Origin: Acanthococcus lagerstroemiae
Lineage: Eukaryota; Arthropoda; Insecta; Hemiptera; Eriococcidae
Reading direction: 5' to 3'
Assembly: GCA_031841125.1 (NCBI GenBank)
Contig: CM063108.1
Location: 42,960,268 to 43,024,267 of the forward strand
DNA length: 64,000 nt
Position 1 is the first letter of the stretch. The number at the start of each line of letters is the position of its first letter. A model generated the notes under the pieces. That model saw only the letters and a program-made list of their open reading frames with translations, was not told where the DNA came from and made no database searches. The position numbers and the translations under genes are program-made. Shown one piece after another: positions 1 to 12,492 of the stretch.

Positions 1-993
1 GAGGATTCCAGCTATGAATATTTTCCCTAGGAGCAATGGGCTTCATTATGGACGGAAGTGGTATAAAAGAGTTAGGTACTGGGAACAATTTTTGCCCCCA
101 TTTCTGTTGACAACATGTTGATCGGTCACGCGTTTGCTCGAAGTATTCAAGGTCATTTCTTATCCCACGAATGTCTGGCCAAAATATTATTAAATGACAT
201 GGAATTTTCCTAGAGTGAAAGCGAAGAAATAAAAAAATTGATAAATGCCGATGAATTTATCTGGCCATTTAAAAGTGAACTCTTAATAAGTAACTTGATG
301 CAACGATTTGAGACTCATGTGCTAGAGGTCGAAGCTCGATGCCACACAGCTAAACTGTGGATTCAATATTTCCGAACGATATCATCGGTGAAAAAATTTA
401 TTGCTGTAGAAAAAATGGGTAATTGGCCGTGGCATCTTGAGTGCGTGCAGCAGAGGCTTAAATTTTTCATGCGGTTGGACATTTTCCGTACGCTAAGGCT
501 GTTCACCTTTACCTACAAGATGCCTATTACCTACGAGACAAAATGAGTGATTTTGAGTACATTGAATTTTCAAAGTATTTCACCATAAGAAGAAGTCAGA
601 ATTACTTTGCCGGTATTTGGAGTGGTATGACCATCGAACAGACCCTGATGAGACTCATGAAAAGCAGAGAAGGATTGACACGTGGTTGTGGTATAAAACT
701 GAGTAATTCAAAAATGGATTTTGAGTATGCCCGTTGCTATGCCCATTTGTTGAAGAAGTTGAGGAGTTCACAGGGTTTTTTTGAATGAAAATTAGGAAAT
801 ATTAGGGTCTTCCAACTACCCTAACTGCAACGCCCAAAAATATTTTAAAAATAATTTTTTGTCCATGTAAGAAGGGCACACTTGCGGCAAGAAGTGCGGT
901 CGCCATAAAATGGGACTGACGTGCTCTGGGGCCTGCCTCTGTTCAGATTGTTCAAATTATGAACTGGAACTGAATTTTGAAGAGCCTGAATAA
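1..993 (+). pseudogene. Decayed TE-associated protein with Cys-rich tail
   Basis: Broken remnant of an uncharacterised protein family that I recognise as common and repetitive in arthropod genomes. Pieces in order: a MGFIMDGSG stretch from 36; a second frame from 115 (M-L-I-G-H-A-F-A-R) with an in-frame TAG at 211; its continuation to 546, including the F-I-W-P-F segment; a frame change to 543-788 with F-T-I-R-R-S and G-I-W-S-G-M-T-I-E-Q; and a Cys-rich tail at about 883-993 (CGKKCGRHKMGLTCSGAC). At least two frameshifts and one stop show that it is dead. The 5' end lies outside the window. The biochemical role of the family is unknown to me; the copy number of such fragments suggests it travels with a transposon. 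Confidence 0.6.
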
Positions 994-2346
994 TTAAATT
1001 TTACATCTACGTCGCATCGATTACAATAAGTTGTACCTATTAAATGTATACATGTATGGAGTTATCTCAACGTTTGATATTAATTTATTCAACAAATACG
1101 CACTCTATGAAAAAATGTGTAGGACCACTTTTTGTGTAATTTTTCATTCTTTATCACATTTGTTTGAACTTTTTTTTTTCTAAACTTAAATTTTAGCGAG
1201 ATATAAGCATAAGCTATTTGACGCTCTCATTTTTGTCCCCTAGGGGCCGACGCCGGCATCGGATTTGTTGGAACTTTTAGTATGTGGTTCAGGACACTTA
1301 ATTAGACCAATGTCTTAAGTTTCAGCTTTCTATAATTTTTTTCCTAGTTAGAAGCTAATTTATGTGGACTAACCGGGGAGAGGAGGAATATTATTTCAGA
1401 CTGGAGAACCAAGCCAGTAACGTGACATTATTTCGGTAATTTTTATCATCTGAAACGGTTACTTTTAAATTTACTATTCAACTATCTTACGTGTAAATCC
1501 GGTGTTACTAACTGTAACCTTTTCTTTAACAGCAAGAGTAAAATTCAGTGGTGGCAAACTAGTATTTGGTACAGTCTGAGCTGTTATAAGGTTAATTGGT
1601 GACGCTTTAGTGCCTAGGTAATTAGGTGTATTACGAGCATCTGAGTCTGAAATAAAATTGTTTGTACATAATCATGTTACATAGTTGCATAATATACTTG
1701 GTTAGTACTAATTTCAAGTTACCTACATGAATCTACGAGTAAAGTTAAATTTGTTTTAGGTTCTTGGTTTAGGGGGATAAAACTACTTGAAGAGCTGTGA
1801 TTTCCTTTCATTACCTACATTTCATTCTTGCAACATGATGTAGAATAGGGGGTGTACTTATAAAAAAATATTGATATTTATGTTCCGACCGTATCCAGTT
1901 CCATACGCGGTGATCCTCTTCTCTCGAATATATCTTTGTATAAATCGTCCTGCCTGACAACTTTCTGCGTAGCACGATGCGAGCGTCCAACAAACGTCTT
2001 TTGTCTCCTGCATATCTGTATTTCCTGTACGTGATACTTTCAAAAGTACGTTCTTCTTTTCCTGCTTCTTATTCTCATGACTCGCTCTCCGTTTCCTCCC
2101 TCGATCGGCCAGATTAGACATCAATTCACTTCAGTCACAGTTTAGTCACATTGTCTCGATCTGTTTCTACTATCGATCAATACATGCGCTTTTTACACAC
2201 TCTCGTTTCTGGAATTTCGAATGCTCTCGCTGCGTTTCTCGTACAATTTTCGAAAAACCCGCACAAACATGATCACGTAATTATCGGTGCATTAAATGTA
2301 TCAATTCCGACGTAATCTAATATTGATATAAATGTGGAAGACTTAC
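994..2346. other. AT-rich stretch, no gene recognised
   Basis: No coding region is supported. On the - strand about 1811-2124 holds open frames, one with a cysteine pattern (DVCWTLASCYAESCQ). It lies downstream of the signal-peptide exon at 2347-2422, but I found no convincing acceptor with matching phase, so it is not called as an exon. Confidence 0.5.
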
Positions 2347-2422
2347 TCGACGAGTTTGAACCATAGGATTCAGTCAGAAGGCTGAGACCGATCAAAAACG
2401 CAGACAGGAGACAAAGCGACAT
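2347..2422 (-). CDS. Orphan signal-peptide exon (candidate first exon)
   Basis: Reading the - strand from the ATG at 2422-2420 gives M-S-L-C-L-L-S-A-F-L-I-G-L-S-L-L-T-E-S-Y-G, a typical secretory signal peptide (hydrophobic core, small residues before a likely cleavage after S-Y-G). After 76 coding bases comes GTAAGT (2346-2341), a consensus splice donor, leaving phase 1. This is the pattern of a first coding exon of a small secreted protein. No downstream exon could be joined with confidence: the open frame with clustered cysteines at about 1858-2124 has the wrong phase for the nearest AG. Product unknown; a neuropeptide or other small secreted peptide is possible but not shown. Confidence 0.35.
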
Positions 2423-3659
2423 GATTCAAATTCTAAAAGCAAAATTGAAATAAGTAGTGTAAACGTTACATTAAATCAGTATTACACATTCGAGCTAGCT
2501 GTAGTTGAAAAAGAACCTCAAGTTGGCCATATTATCAGTTCTGACAGCGTGAATGAATTTATGACACTCAACTAAAGTAATGATCAATAATTTTAAAGTG
2601 TTTATGGTCAGTTAGTCAAGTTGAAGGGTTGATTATTTAGAAAGGAGAAGAATGATTTTACTTATGCACTCAATAAATACACTGTACTGACGTTATTGAG
2701 TATTGCCGTTGGGTAATCGAGGTGAGTAATTGAATAGTGCAAGTACATAATACTAAAGGTGTTGCCTCCTCAACGCCTTCTCCCACTTCGGACTTTTCGC
2801 AACTCATCCATTGTATCGAAGAAAGTATCAAGTGCACTGAATTAGTCTTTTTTTTGATTTTTTGAGGAGTAGGAAATGTAGGTGTTTCACTTTTCAATAC
2901 AGTGGGAGATGTCTACTATAATCAATGATGGCTGAAGATATTTTTGTGGAAGGTGGAGGGGATATTGTTTAAAAAATAAGAATAAGCAAAAAAAAAAACA
3001 ACAAAAAACAAGTACGGGTATACAGGGTGTCTCTTTTGCAATGACCCCTCTTCCATTTGGTAAGTAGGCAACCCACCCCGATAATATGTAGATATGTTCG
3101 CATACTCTTATTACTTTTGAAGGGTCTGAGTTATGGTCAAATTTTGAAGAGTTTTCTGTCTTTGAATTTTTTTTTCTTCTCACGACTGGAAAGAAACAGA
3201 AAAATGACACCAGTAGGTAACATTAGAGGGCAGTTGTGGTAACCACAGAAAAAAAATTGTCGGAATCGGTTCAACTGGGTGTTCATAAAATCAATTTTAG
3301 TATAAATTATATCAGAAAATTTTCACATTTTTTCAATTTCCCGTGAAACTTGCCCTCTTAAGCTACTGTTTTTTTATTTGCAACTTCTCATAAAATCCCT
3401 GTTTCCTCCCTCCCCCCGTGGATCCGTGCCTGATGCCCTGTCACCCTACTACCTCCAAAAATACGTGTCTCCTACATAGATACGTAGTGTAACCTTTTAT
3501 ATGCTTTCGTACCCTAATAAAAAGAATTTCCATGGGAATTCCTATTAACAACACGGATGTGGACTGTAAATGTCAACCACTGAATTCGTGTCGGGGGAGC
3601 GTGTTGGTGGGAGCGTTACAGTTTTCGCTCAAGTAACTATACCCAGTAGTAAAAGCATA
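2423..3659. other. Intergenic, TE-end fragments only
   Basis: No gene seen. TACAGGGTGTCTC at about 3020-3032 looks like the end of a Tc1/mariner-type element related to the foldback element at 3660. The stretch around 3520-3600 (aatttccatgg ... ccactgaattcgtgtcgg) reappears just right of that foldback at about 4940-4990, and its first half again at about 27260. Confidence 0.4.
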
Positions 3660-4930
3660 TACAGGGTGTCTGAGTTTCGGTTGCTAAGCGGGGAGGAATG
3701 AATAGTACTTGAATAGACAAAGCAAAAGTGTTATTATCACCTTTTGCCTAATCACAAAATTGAAGGCGCCGCATCTTTGTAAAAATCGAAAAATTCACTA
3801 ATTTTGACCTATTACAAAAATCACGAGTAATGATGTTGCCCAGTCTACAATGATGCCATGGTACAGCACTCACTTAGAATAACAAAACAAGTTATTACGA
3901 TATCCGGCCTGCTCTGAAAATTTAAGCAGGTAAATGGCATCCAAAATTCAGAAATTTCTATTTTTTCACAAAATTGTGCAAAAAGCCTACTTTTACTGAA
4001 TCTCAACATGAATAACCAAAGGCCGGCGTACAGTTCTCATTATCAAAACTGGTAGCCCTGATTCAGATGAACAAAAAATCATACCACTATCTCCTTCCAG
4101 TTTTCAGAATTTAAAAAGTTAAGACGCGTTGAAGTACTTTCAAATTTCAAAAAAACAGAAAATTTAACTCGCCCTAAAAATTAAACTGTTAGGGGGAAGG
4201 CTATTTGGTTTCTAGGCTCCGCTCAAAAGTAAGTTTCCCTAAATTCGTAGGCAGAAACAAAAATTTGTATTCCAGTGCCTATTTTATGGTGGTTAGACAA
4301 CTAGTTCAACAGATGGAGTCTTCATGTAACGCCAGTCATTCATTCAGGCATAACGACTATTGAAAGTTACAATAAATAATTAGAAGCGTTTGTTATTTTT
4401 TATTTTTTTCTTTGATCATAAGGTTCATTTTTCGATCATTTCAGAAGCTTCATGAACTTCAACGCTACATAACTTTTTAAATTCTAAAAACTGGAAGGAG
4501 ATAGTGGTATGATTTTTTGTTCATCTGAATCAGGGCTACCAGTTTTGATAATGAAAACTGTACGCCGGCCTTTGGTTATTCATGTTGGGGTTCAGTAAAA
4601 GTAGGCTTTTTGCACAATTTTGTAAAAAATTGAAATTTCTGAATTTTGGATGCCATTTACCTGCTTAAATTTTCAGAGCAGGCCGGATATCGTAATAACT
4701 TGTTTTGTTACTCTAAGTGAGTGCTGTAACATGGCATCATTGTAGACTGGGCAACATCAATACTCGTGATTTTTATAATGGGTCAAAATTGGTGAATTTT
4801 TCGATTTTTACAAAGATGCGGCGCCCTCAATTTTGTGATTAGGCAAAAGGTGATAATAACACTTGTGCTTTGTCTACTCAAGTGCTATTCATTCCTCCCC
4901 GCTTAGCAACCGAAACTCGGACACCCTGTA
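3660..4930. mobile_element. Foldback element with arms of about 475 bp (TA target duplication)
   Basis: 3660-4135 is an almost perfect inverted copy of 4456-4930, with a unique loop of about 320 bp (4136-4455). The outer ends are TACAGGGTGTC / GACACCCTGTA, and the element is flanked by TA on both sides (3658-3659, 4931-4932), which fits a Tc1/mariner-type target duplication. The arms differ at only a few percent of positions. No transposase is encoded, so the element is non-autonomous. The long arms would extrude as one large hairpin. Confidence 0.85.
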
Positions 4931-5028
4931 TAATGCTAAAATTAATTTCCATGGAATGCCAACCACTGAATTCGTGTCGGAAGAGCGTCACGCTACAAGC
5001 CTGGGTATGTCAGATCGCATCACATATA

Positions 5029-5505
5029 TTCCTACTCAGTTTTTCTCTTTGAGTTCAAATTCGTTGTCCAAATTTGGCGCTGGCTCCCCGTTCCTGATGT
5101 ACAGTCAAAAATGTGGTTATACTAGGGGAGAGGGTCTATACTAGGTCAAAAACGGAGTGTGGATCAATTTTGAGGTCGGATTTGAATTCTTCACGAAAAG
5201 TTGAATAATTTTCACCAGGTCCCGGCAACGCAAGCTCTCGGATAAAAGTTTGGCCGGAAAAATGCCTGATTTGTATGGAGGAATTTTCAACATCAAAAAA
5301 TTCAGAAAATCACCTGTTCCCACTCAGGTTTCCTTGCTGAGTTCAAATTCGTTGTCAAACTCTGGCGCTGACCTTCTGTTCCCGAGATACAATCAGAAAA
5401 ATGGGTGTACCAAAGGAGGGCTATTTTGGGTCAAAATCTAAGTACGGATCAATTTTGACGATGGATTTTAATTCGTCTTGAAAAGTTGAATAATTTTCCC
5501 GACAT
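5029..5505. repeat. Two-unit direct repeat, period 288
   Basis: GAGTTCAAATTCGTTGTC at 5051 recurs 288 bases later at 5339, and similarity continues through 'gttgaataattttc' at the end of each unit. The copies are diverged, with small indels. No coding potential. Confidence 0.65.
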
Positions 5506-5625
5506 GTTCTCTCTCTTTGAATAAATCAATACTACAAAGTACGAGAAAGTTAAAAAATACATTATACAAGAAAAATCAAATGCCACCGCTTGTTATAAAT
5601 AGAGCAAGGCCTCACTGATACGCAA

Positions 5626-5913
5626 AAGCCGGCTACACACATGCGGCATTCGCCGAACTTCGAATCACGAATGTTCGTCATATGCCGAACATCTATTGGT
5701 GTGTATGGCAATATTTGGCATTTGGCGAGTGTGAAAGGCACGTTCGCCGAATGCCGAACATTTTCCATCCGTTGTCGGTAAACTGACGCGAGTCAAAGGA
5801 AACAATGCCAAAACATTCGACGTTTGCCGAATTCACGCATAGTGTGTAGAGGTGCATTTGTGATATTGCGAACGTTCGTCATTCGGCGAATGTCGCATGT
5901 GTGTAGCCGGCTT
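5626..5913. mobile_element. MITE with TIR AAGCCGGCTACACACATGCG
   Basis: The left end AAGCCGGCTACACACATGCG (5626) pairs with the inverted right end CGCATGTGTGTAGCCGGCTT (ending 5913); inverted similarity continues through the CATTCGCCGAA motif. The element is 288 bp, with further copies of the CGAATG/CATTCG motif inside. No coding sequence and no clear target duplication. Confidence 0.7.
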
Positions 5914-6640
5914 ATAGAACTTGAATTTTGAAGTCGATAAGGCAATAACGATGCGAGCAGATTTCTCGCAATGTACAAGCGATAAAGGTGACATTGGCTA
6001 TCTCACGACTGTATTTTCTATTTTTTCGTTACATAACCAAAATGCTCCACGCATCATTACCTGATTTTTTAGCGCGTTATTAGAAACCAAGATAACTCCG
6101 TCATTCGTTTTATACTCCATGCCGACAAATGAGACTTCTTTGAATAATTTTGTACTGATTATTAGTAGTTTTAGCAATTTTTTTCTTCCTGGTATTCAAA
6201 TCTCATTGACGTGAGCCATACACCGTAGTATTTTAAAGGCCAAAAAAGCAAAATTCAGACCTACCTATCGAGAAAAAAGCTTTATTCCGGAATAGAATTT
6301 CTGGTTGATTTCAAATATGACCTCAACATCTCAATGAACGCTATTTTCCACCTGGGAAAATAAGGTTTTAAGAGCCAAAACAATCTCGATTTAAGCCGTG
6401 CAGAACGAAGAAAAAAATGCAATATTCCAAAATCAATATTTTCGCGTTTATTTTAAGTAGAACTTTAAAATTTAAATGAAAGTCCCTTTGACTCTGGAAT
6501 TCATATTGGAGAATAAAAAATGCCGAAATTCAGAATTACTAGGGGGCTTCGCCTCCAGGCCGCTTCGTGGCCCAACCCCACCGCCGTCACAGTCCTCAAT
6601 GTTTGGTCTGAAACTTTTGTTCCTGAGTTGAGATTTGCTT
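5914..6640. other. Intergenic, nothing recognised
   Basis: AT-rich sequence passing at about 6540 into the GC- and pyrimidine-rich repeat array. No gene, TIR or RNA seen. Confidence 0.4.
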
Positions 6641-9600
6641 TGTGCTTCTTTTGCTCCCCCTCTATCAGCGGTCCTCAATCTTCCACCATGAACTCCCTTC
6701 CATCCTTTCTTCATCACGAGCCTCCTCCTCCTCCACCACGACCCCCTCGTTGACCATGGCTGCTCTCCGCTTCCACGGTTACGCCTCAACAGTCGCAGCC
6801 CTCCTCAGCCACAAATTCCTCCCCCACAATGGCCATAGTCCTCCACCTAGTCTCCCACGATCACCCTCTTCCACACCGAGTGCCCTCCATTAGGACCACG
6901 TCCTTCGACCACCCCACACCACTATGGCCTTCATTTCTGTTCACGTACCACACCCCCACCAAGACCTCTTAATCCGTCACTACAACCTCCCCAATGGCAG
7001 GCTTAGTCTATCCCTAAAGTCTTCCCCTTCCGCGGCTCCATCACCCACTGCCTCCTCGCTCAACCATCACAAAAATCTCCTGGTCCTCCAACCAGGAGCT
7101 TCCACCACCATGACCACCCCTCCCCCACAAGAACCCTTCCCTTCAAGACCGCCTGCCCGAGACCAGGACCTTCCGCACCACGGCCTTCATTCGCCGCCTC
7201 TCTCACCAAGGACTTCCTCCTCCACCAGGACCTATTACTCACCATTACCCCCACACCACCCAGGGCCTTTATCCCCCTCCTGAGGTCATGTCACGCATGG
7301 ATCGCCTTCCCATCCTGGAGCTCTCTCTCCAACATGAACCACCTCCTAGGGGTAGGCTATCCATGGAGAAATAAGCTATTAGTGGGGCAGGGTAGGCGAT
7401 CCGCAGTCTCTACTCCCTCCCAATGGCGGTGTTAGTCCATTCTCACAGCCTTCCCTTCCGCGGCTCTATCACCCTACGGCCTCCTTGCTCAACCACCTCG
7501 AAGATCCCCTGGTCCTCCAACCAGGAGCTTCCACCACCATGACCACCCCTCCCGCTCTAGAACCCTTCCTCTCAAGACCCCCTCCCCAGGACCAGAACCT
7601 TCCGCACTATGGCCTTAATTTGCCTTCCCGACCACCTCTCTCACCAAGAACTTCCTCCTTCACCAGGACTCCTTCCTCACTATTATCCCCCTCCCCAATC
7701 GGTGCCTTTACCTCCCTCTACAGTCCCCACCACCACCACCACCATAGTTTTCCTCCCCTTTAGGAGCTCCCTCCTCTACCATGAGTACCTCTTCCCTCTG
7801 GGCCTTTATCGACTAAAATTTTACTGCCCCTCTATGATCTTCACCCACCTCTACCTCCTCTCTCCTCAATGACCACCCTCTCCTACCAAGGATTTTCTCT
7901 GTCATGAGGACCTCTCACCCTCCACTACCCCATGGGCTTCATCGCCCTTCAGAGCACCTGTCCTCACTACGGCCCTCCAACCCTCTTGAAGATCCCTGAC
8001 CATCCACTCAGGAGCTCTCACAACCATGACCACCCCTCCCTTCAAGAGCCCTTCCCCCTTCAAGACCCCACCTCGCCAACAGCCCCTCCCGCACCACGGC
8101 CATTTCTCTCCCTGATCCCCTTTCTCACCAAGGACTATTTCCTCCACCAGGTCCTCTTACTCATCTTACCCCCCGCCCCACCAAAGGCCACCATCTCCGT
8201 TCACAGCCCACGCCCCCACAGGGGCCCTCCTCACCCTTCTGGAACTCCCTTCTCAACCATGAACCCCTCCTGAGGGTAGGCTACCCCTGGAAAATTGAGC
8301 AATTAAGGGGCTGGGTAGGCAACCTGCAACGACTTGTAATCTTGAAGATTATGGGTAATTATGTCATTTTATGTCTTTTTATGTCTTATTATGTCAGTTA
8401 TGTCTTACAACTTGGAGATCTTTTATGTTAGAACCGAGTATGTCCTTGAAAGTAGTTGATCCGCCCCTGCAATTTTCCAAGGGCTCTCCTCCCCCTTCAG
8501 GAGCTTCCTCCACAACCGCTACCCCTGGAAAATTGAGTAATTAAGGGGCCGGGTAGGCAACCTGCAGCGACTTGTTATCTTGAAGATTATGGGTAATTAT
8601 GTCATTTTATGTCTTATTATGTCAGTTATGTCTTAAAACTTGGAGATCTTTTATATTAGAACAGATTATGTTCTTGAAAGTAGCTGATCTGCTTCTGCAA
8701 TTTTTCGGATGTTTAGATAGGCAACCCGCAGTGCGTTTTTCCCCCGGAGGTGGCGGCGGTGGCGGCGGCGGATTTTACTCCTCCTTCCTCAATGGCCACC
8801 CTCTCGTACCAAGGATTTCCTCCACCACGAGGACCTCTCACCCATCACTACCCCCTGGGCTTCATCTCCCATCAGAGCCCCTGTCCTCACTATGGCCCTC
8901 CAACCCCCTTGAAGATCCCTGACCATCTACCCAGGAGCTCTCACAACCATGACCACCCCTCCCCCGAGCGCCCTTCTCCCTCAAGACCCCACCCCGCCGC
9001 TAGCCCCCTCCCGCACCACGGACATTTGTCTCCAAGGTCCCCTCTCTCACCAAGGACTTTCTCCTCCACCAGGTCCTCTTACTCCCACCCCACTCAGGGC
9101 CTTCATCTTCCTCCACAACCCACGCTTTCACAGGGGCTCTCCTCCCCCTTCAGGAGCTTCCTCCACAACCATGAACCCCCTCCTGAGGGTAGGCTACCCC
9201 TGGAAAATTCAGTAATTAAGGGGCCGGGTAGGCAACCTGCAGCGACTTGTGATCTTGAAGATTATGTAATTATGTCATTTTATGTCTTTTTATGTCTTAT
9301 TATGTCGGTTATGTCTTAAAACTTGGAGATCTTTTATATTAGAACAGCACTACCTCCTCCTTCCTCAATGGCCACCCTCTCCTACCAAGGATTTCCTCCA
9401 CCATGAGGACCTCTCACCCACCACTACCCCCTGGGCTTCATTTCCCATCAGAGCCCCTGTCCTCACTATAGCCCTCCAACCTCCTTGAAGATCCCTGACC
9501 ATCCACCCAGGAGCTCTCACAACCATGACCACCCTTCTCCCGAGCGCCCTTCCCCCTCAAGAACCCCACCCCAACCAGCCCCCACGCACCACGGCCATTT

Positions 9601-10047
9601 CTCTCCAAGGTCACCTCCCTCACCAAGGACTTTCTCCTCCACCAGGTCCTCTTACTCCTGCCCCACCCAGGGCCTTCATCTCCATCCACAGACCACGCCC
9701 CCACAGGGGCCCTCTTCCTCCTTCAGGAGCTCCCTCCTCAACCATGAACCCCATCCTGAGGATGGGCTACCTCTATTGAACAACTAAGGGGCAGGGTAGG
9801 CAACCCGCAGCGACTTGAGATCTAGGAGATTATGGGTAATTATGTCATTTTATGTCTTTTTATGTCTCATTATGTCAGTTATGTCTTAAAACTTGGAGAG
9901 CTTTTATGTTAGAACAGATTATGTCCTTGAAAGTAGTTGATCTGCCCCTGCAATTTTCCAGGGGCTCTCCTCCCCCTTCAGGAGCTTCCTCCACAACCAT
10001 AAATCCCCTCCTGAAGGTAAGCTACCCCTGGAAGGGGACTACGATGA

Positions 10048-12222
10048 TGGACCGCCGAGCTCAGCCGACTAAAGCATATATTGAAGAAGACCCGTCGTCG
10101 GCTGAGCGCAGAACCCGATCCAGTGCGCCGGCTTATCCTGAAGGCGGCCAAAGATGAAATCACAAGAGAATACCGCCTCAGGATGGGCAGAGCAAAGATG
10201 GAAGCCTGGAGGAGGTTCTGCAGTCAGAGGGATGCCTGGGGTAGACCCTACCAGACCCTAAAGAACCCCAGAGGAGACGGCATCCCTGTGCTAAAACGAC
10301 CAGACGGCGGTCAATGCAGTACCCCTGCTGAGAACGCCGCACTGCTGTTGGAGACCAAGTTCCCCGCATTTGGAGGTGGAAATAGTGACGACGATCCAGC
10401 TCCAGCGATCCGCGAAGGTCCGGCCCCCAAGGTGACTGCTGGGGAAATCAGGGCCCTCCTGAAGAAGTCAAAGAACCGCAAGGCGCCTGGCCCCGACGGG
10501 ATCAACTATAAAACGCTCAAGGTGCTACACCAATGGCACCCACGCGTGCTGCCGAGGCTTTTCACCGCCTGTCTCGCCGGCGGGCACTTCCCAAAGGCGT
10601 GGCAGGGTGGTGAGGTAATCTTCATTCCCAAGCCTGGGAAAGACGGCAGCACCTCGGAGGGGTACAGGCCGATAACGTTACTGAGCAACTGCGGAAAACT
10701 TCTGGAGAAGGTCCTGAATGCGAGACTGACCCAGCACACTGAAGAAGAAGGAATCATCCACTCGCGGCAGTTCGGATTCAGGAAGCATCGAAGCACAGAG
10801 CATGCTGTCCGGACTGCGATGGGAAACATCTTAAGATCACGGGCGCAGAACAACTTTACGGCCGCTGTGTCCCTGGACATCAAGGGGGCATTCGATCACG
10901 CCCCCTGGCCGGGGATCCTGAGAGCGGTCGCTGCGTCCGGTGCGCCCGGGTACCTGTACCGTAGCGTGCGGAGCTATTTTGCCTCTAGGGAGGTTCAGTA
11001 TGCAGGGATCGCCCGACATCTCGAACGGGGCTGTCCACAGGGTTCGGTGCTTGGGCCGACCCTGTGGAACCTATTATACAACTCCGTGATCCGCCGACTA
11101 CCGGGAGAAGCAGTGTGTTACGCAGACGACACACTGCTGGTGGTCGGCGGCAGCTCCGGGCCGTCGGTCAGCCTGAAGATCACCAAAGCCATAGAACACG
11201 TAGAGGCACTGCTGGCCGACACCGGCCTGGAGCTGAACACAGCCAAAACGGAGGTGCTCCTGTTTCGAGATGTCCCAACCACGGCGACGAACCTCCTAGG
11301 TGCAGGGACCCCAACGGAAGTTGTATACAAAGGCGCCATGATTCCCATGAGGAGGGAATTGAAGTACCTCGGCGTGATGCTTGATGCCGGGGGAAATTGG
11401 CTGCCCCACTTACGATACATTCGTGAACAATGCGAGAAGATACTACCCGCGCTGACGCAACTGTGTCAACGTACCTTCGGGTACAGTAACGAGGCCCGAA
11501 GGGTAATGGTCGCCGGCTGCATTTTCAGCTGATACTTCTACTACAGCTCGTTGTACTACCACCGAGTGCACGAGCTGCGGTATCAAGCGGAGTTAAATAA
11601 GATCAAGCGACGAAGCGACATCATCTGCAGCCGGCTGTACCGTACCGTCAGCACGGAAGGGGCGGCCGTGATCAACGCGATGCCCCCCCTGGACCTGCTG
11701 ATCCACGAAAGATCAGTTAAGTACTTGGTCAAGAGTGGGTTCAGGGTCGACAACTGGCGGCATCTCCCGCGCGTTGATCCCTCCTTCAGCGAGTGGCCAA
11801 GTCAGCTCCACCAGGCGACCATCGACGAGTGGAACCGTCGATGGTGGGTCAACACGACGGTGGCGCAGTGGACACAGGTGCTGTTCCCAGACGTACGCGC
11901 CAGGATGCAGCAGCAGGAAGAAGAAGACAACGAAATGAAGTGCATGGACTTCTTCCTGGCGCAGGCGGTTTCAGGCCATGGGTGCTTCGCATCCTACCTG
12001 CACCGCCGAAACCGCCGGGACAGCGACCAGTGCCCCTGCGGTGCTGGCCCGGAGACACCTCGACATGTCTTTCGAGAGTGTATCCGGTCGGCTGACGGAA
12101 GGCCGGACATATGGACAAGGACCAGCCGTGAGCACCTGCGGTACATGCGGGGTGTAGTCAAGAGTTTATGGATACTTGAAACCCCCGCATTCCCCGCAGG
12201 TGACACAGACCGGACCGGATGA
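10048..12222 (+). pseudogene. Reverse transcriptase of R1-clade LINE, 5'-truncated with one stop
   Basis: Open in one frame from the truncation point (W-T-A-E-L near the endonuclease/RT linker). RT motifs in order: KAPGPDG, YRPITLLSNCGKLLEK, FGFRKHRST, motif A with the first catalytic Asp (LDIKGAFDH), motif B (GCPQGSVLGPTLWN), motif C (CYADDTLLV, the catalytic Asp pair) and K-Y-L-G-V. The C-terminal part has GHGCFASYL and a Cys/His cluster (CPCGAGPETPRHVFREC) typical of R1/TRAS-type elements. A single TGA at 11530-11532 interrupts the frame after AGCIFS; the frame resumes at once with Y-F-Y-Y-S and runs to TGA at 12220. The endonuclease and ORF1 are missing. Confidence 0.9.
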
Positions 12223-12492
12223 GGTCGAAGAACCTGGAAGAGGGTGGGGGCAAACCCGAAGAGGCCAGAAGAGGTCGCCCCTCGCCGTCGCCGTCGCCGC
12301 TGAGGAGCAGAAGAAGTAGGAGTATGAGCTGCCGCCAATCACGGGTGGCGGGCTGCGTTCCCTATTAGGTGAGTCCACAGTAAGTCGGGTGTTGAGAAGA
12401 CGAATCCTCCACCTCCTCAATGAGGCAGGGCACGAACGGGGCGCAGCCCCCAACGATGCCGCTTATAAGAAGAAAATAGGAAATAAGATTGT

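Noticed and set aside
1858..2124. Second exon of the signal-peptide gene on the - strand
   Set aside because: The cysteine pattern is suggestive, but no AG with a pyrimidine tract and matching phase was found, so it is not called.
6924..9787. Long proline/serine-rich open frames (up to about 190 codons)
   Set aside because: They occur in several frames at once, follow the C/T-rich composition, repeat with the array unit and show no domain or splice signals.
10081..11532. A host reverse-transcriptase-like gene
   Set aside because: Target duplication, poly-A tail, 5' truncation and an internal stop show that it is a LINE insertion.
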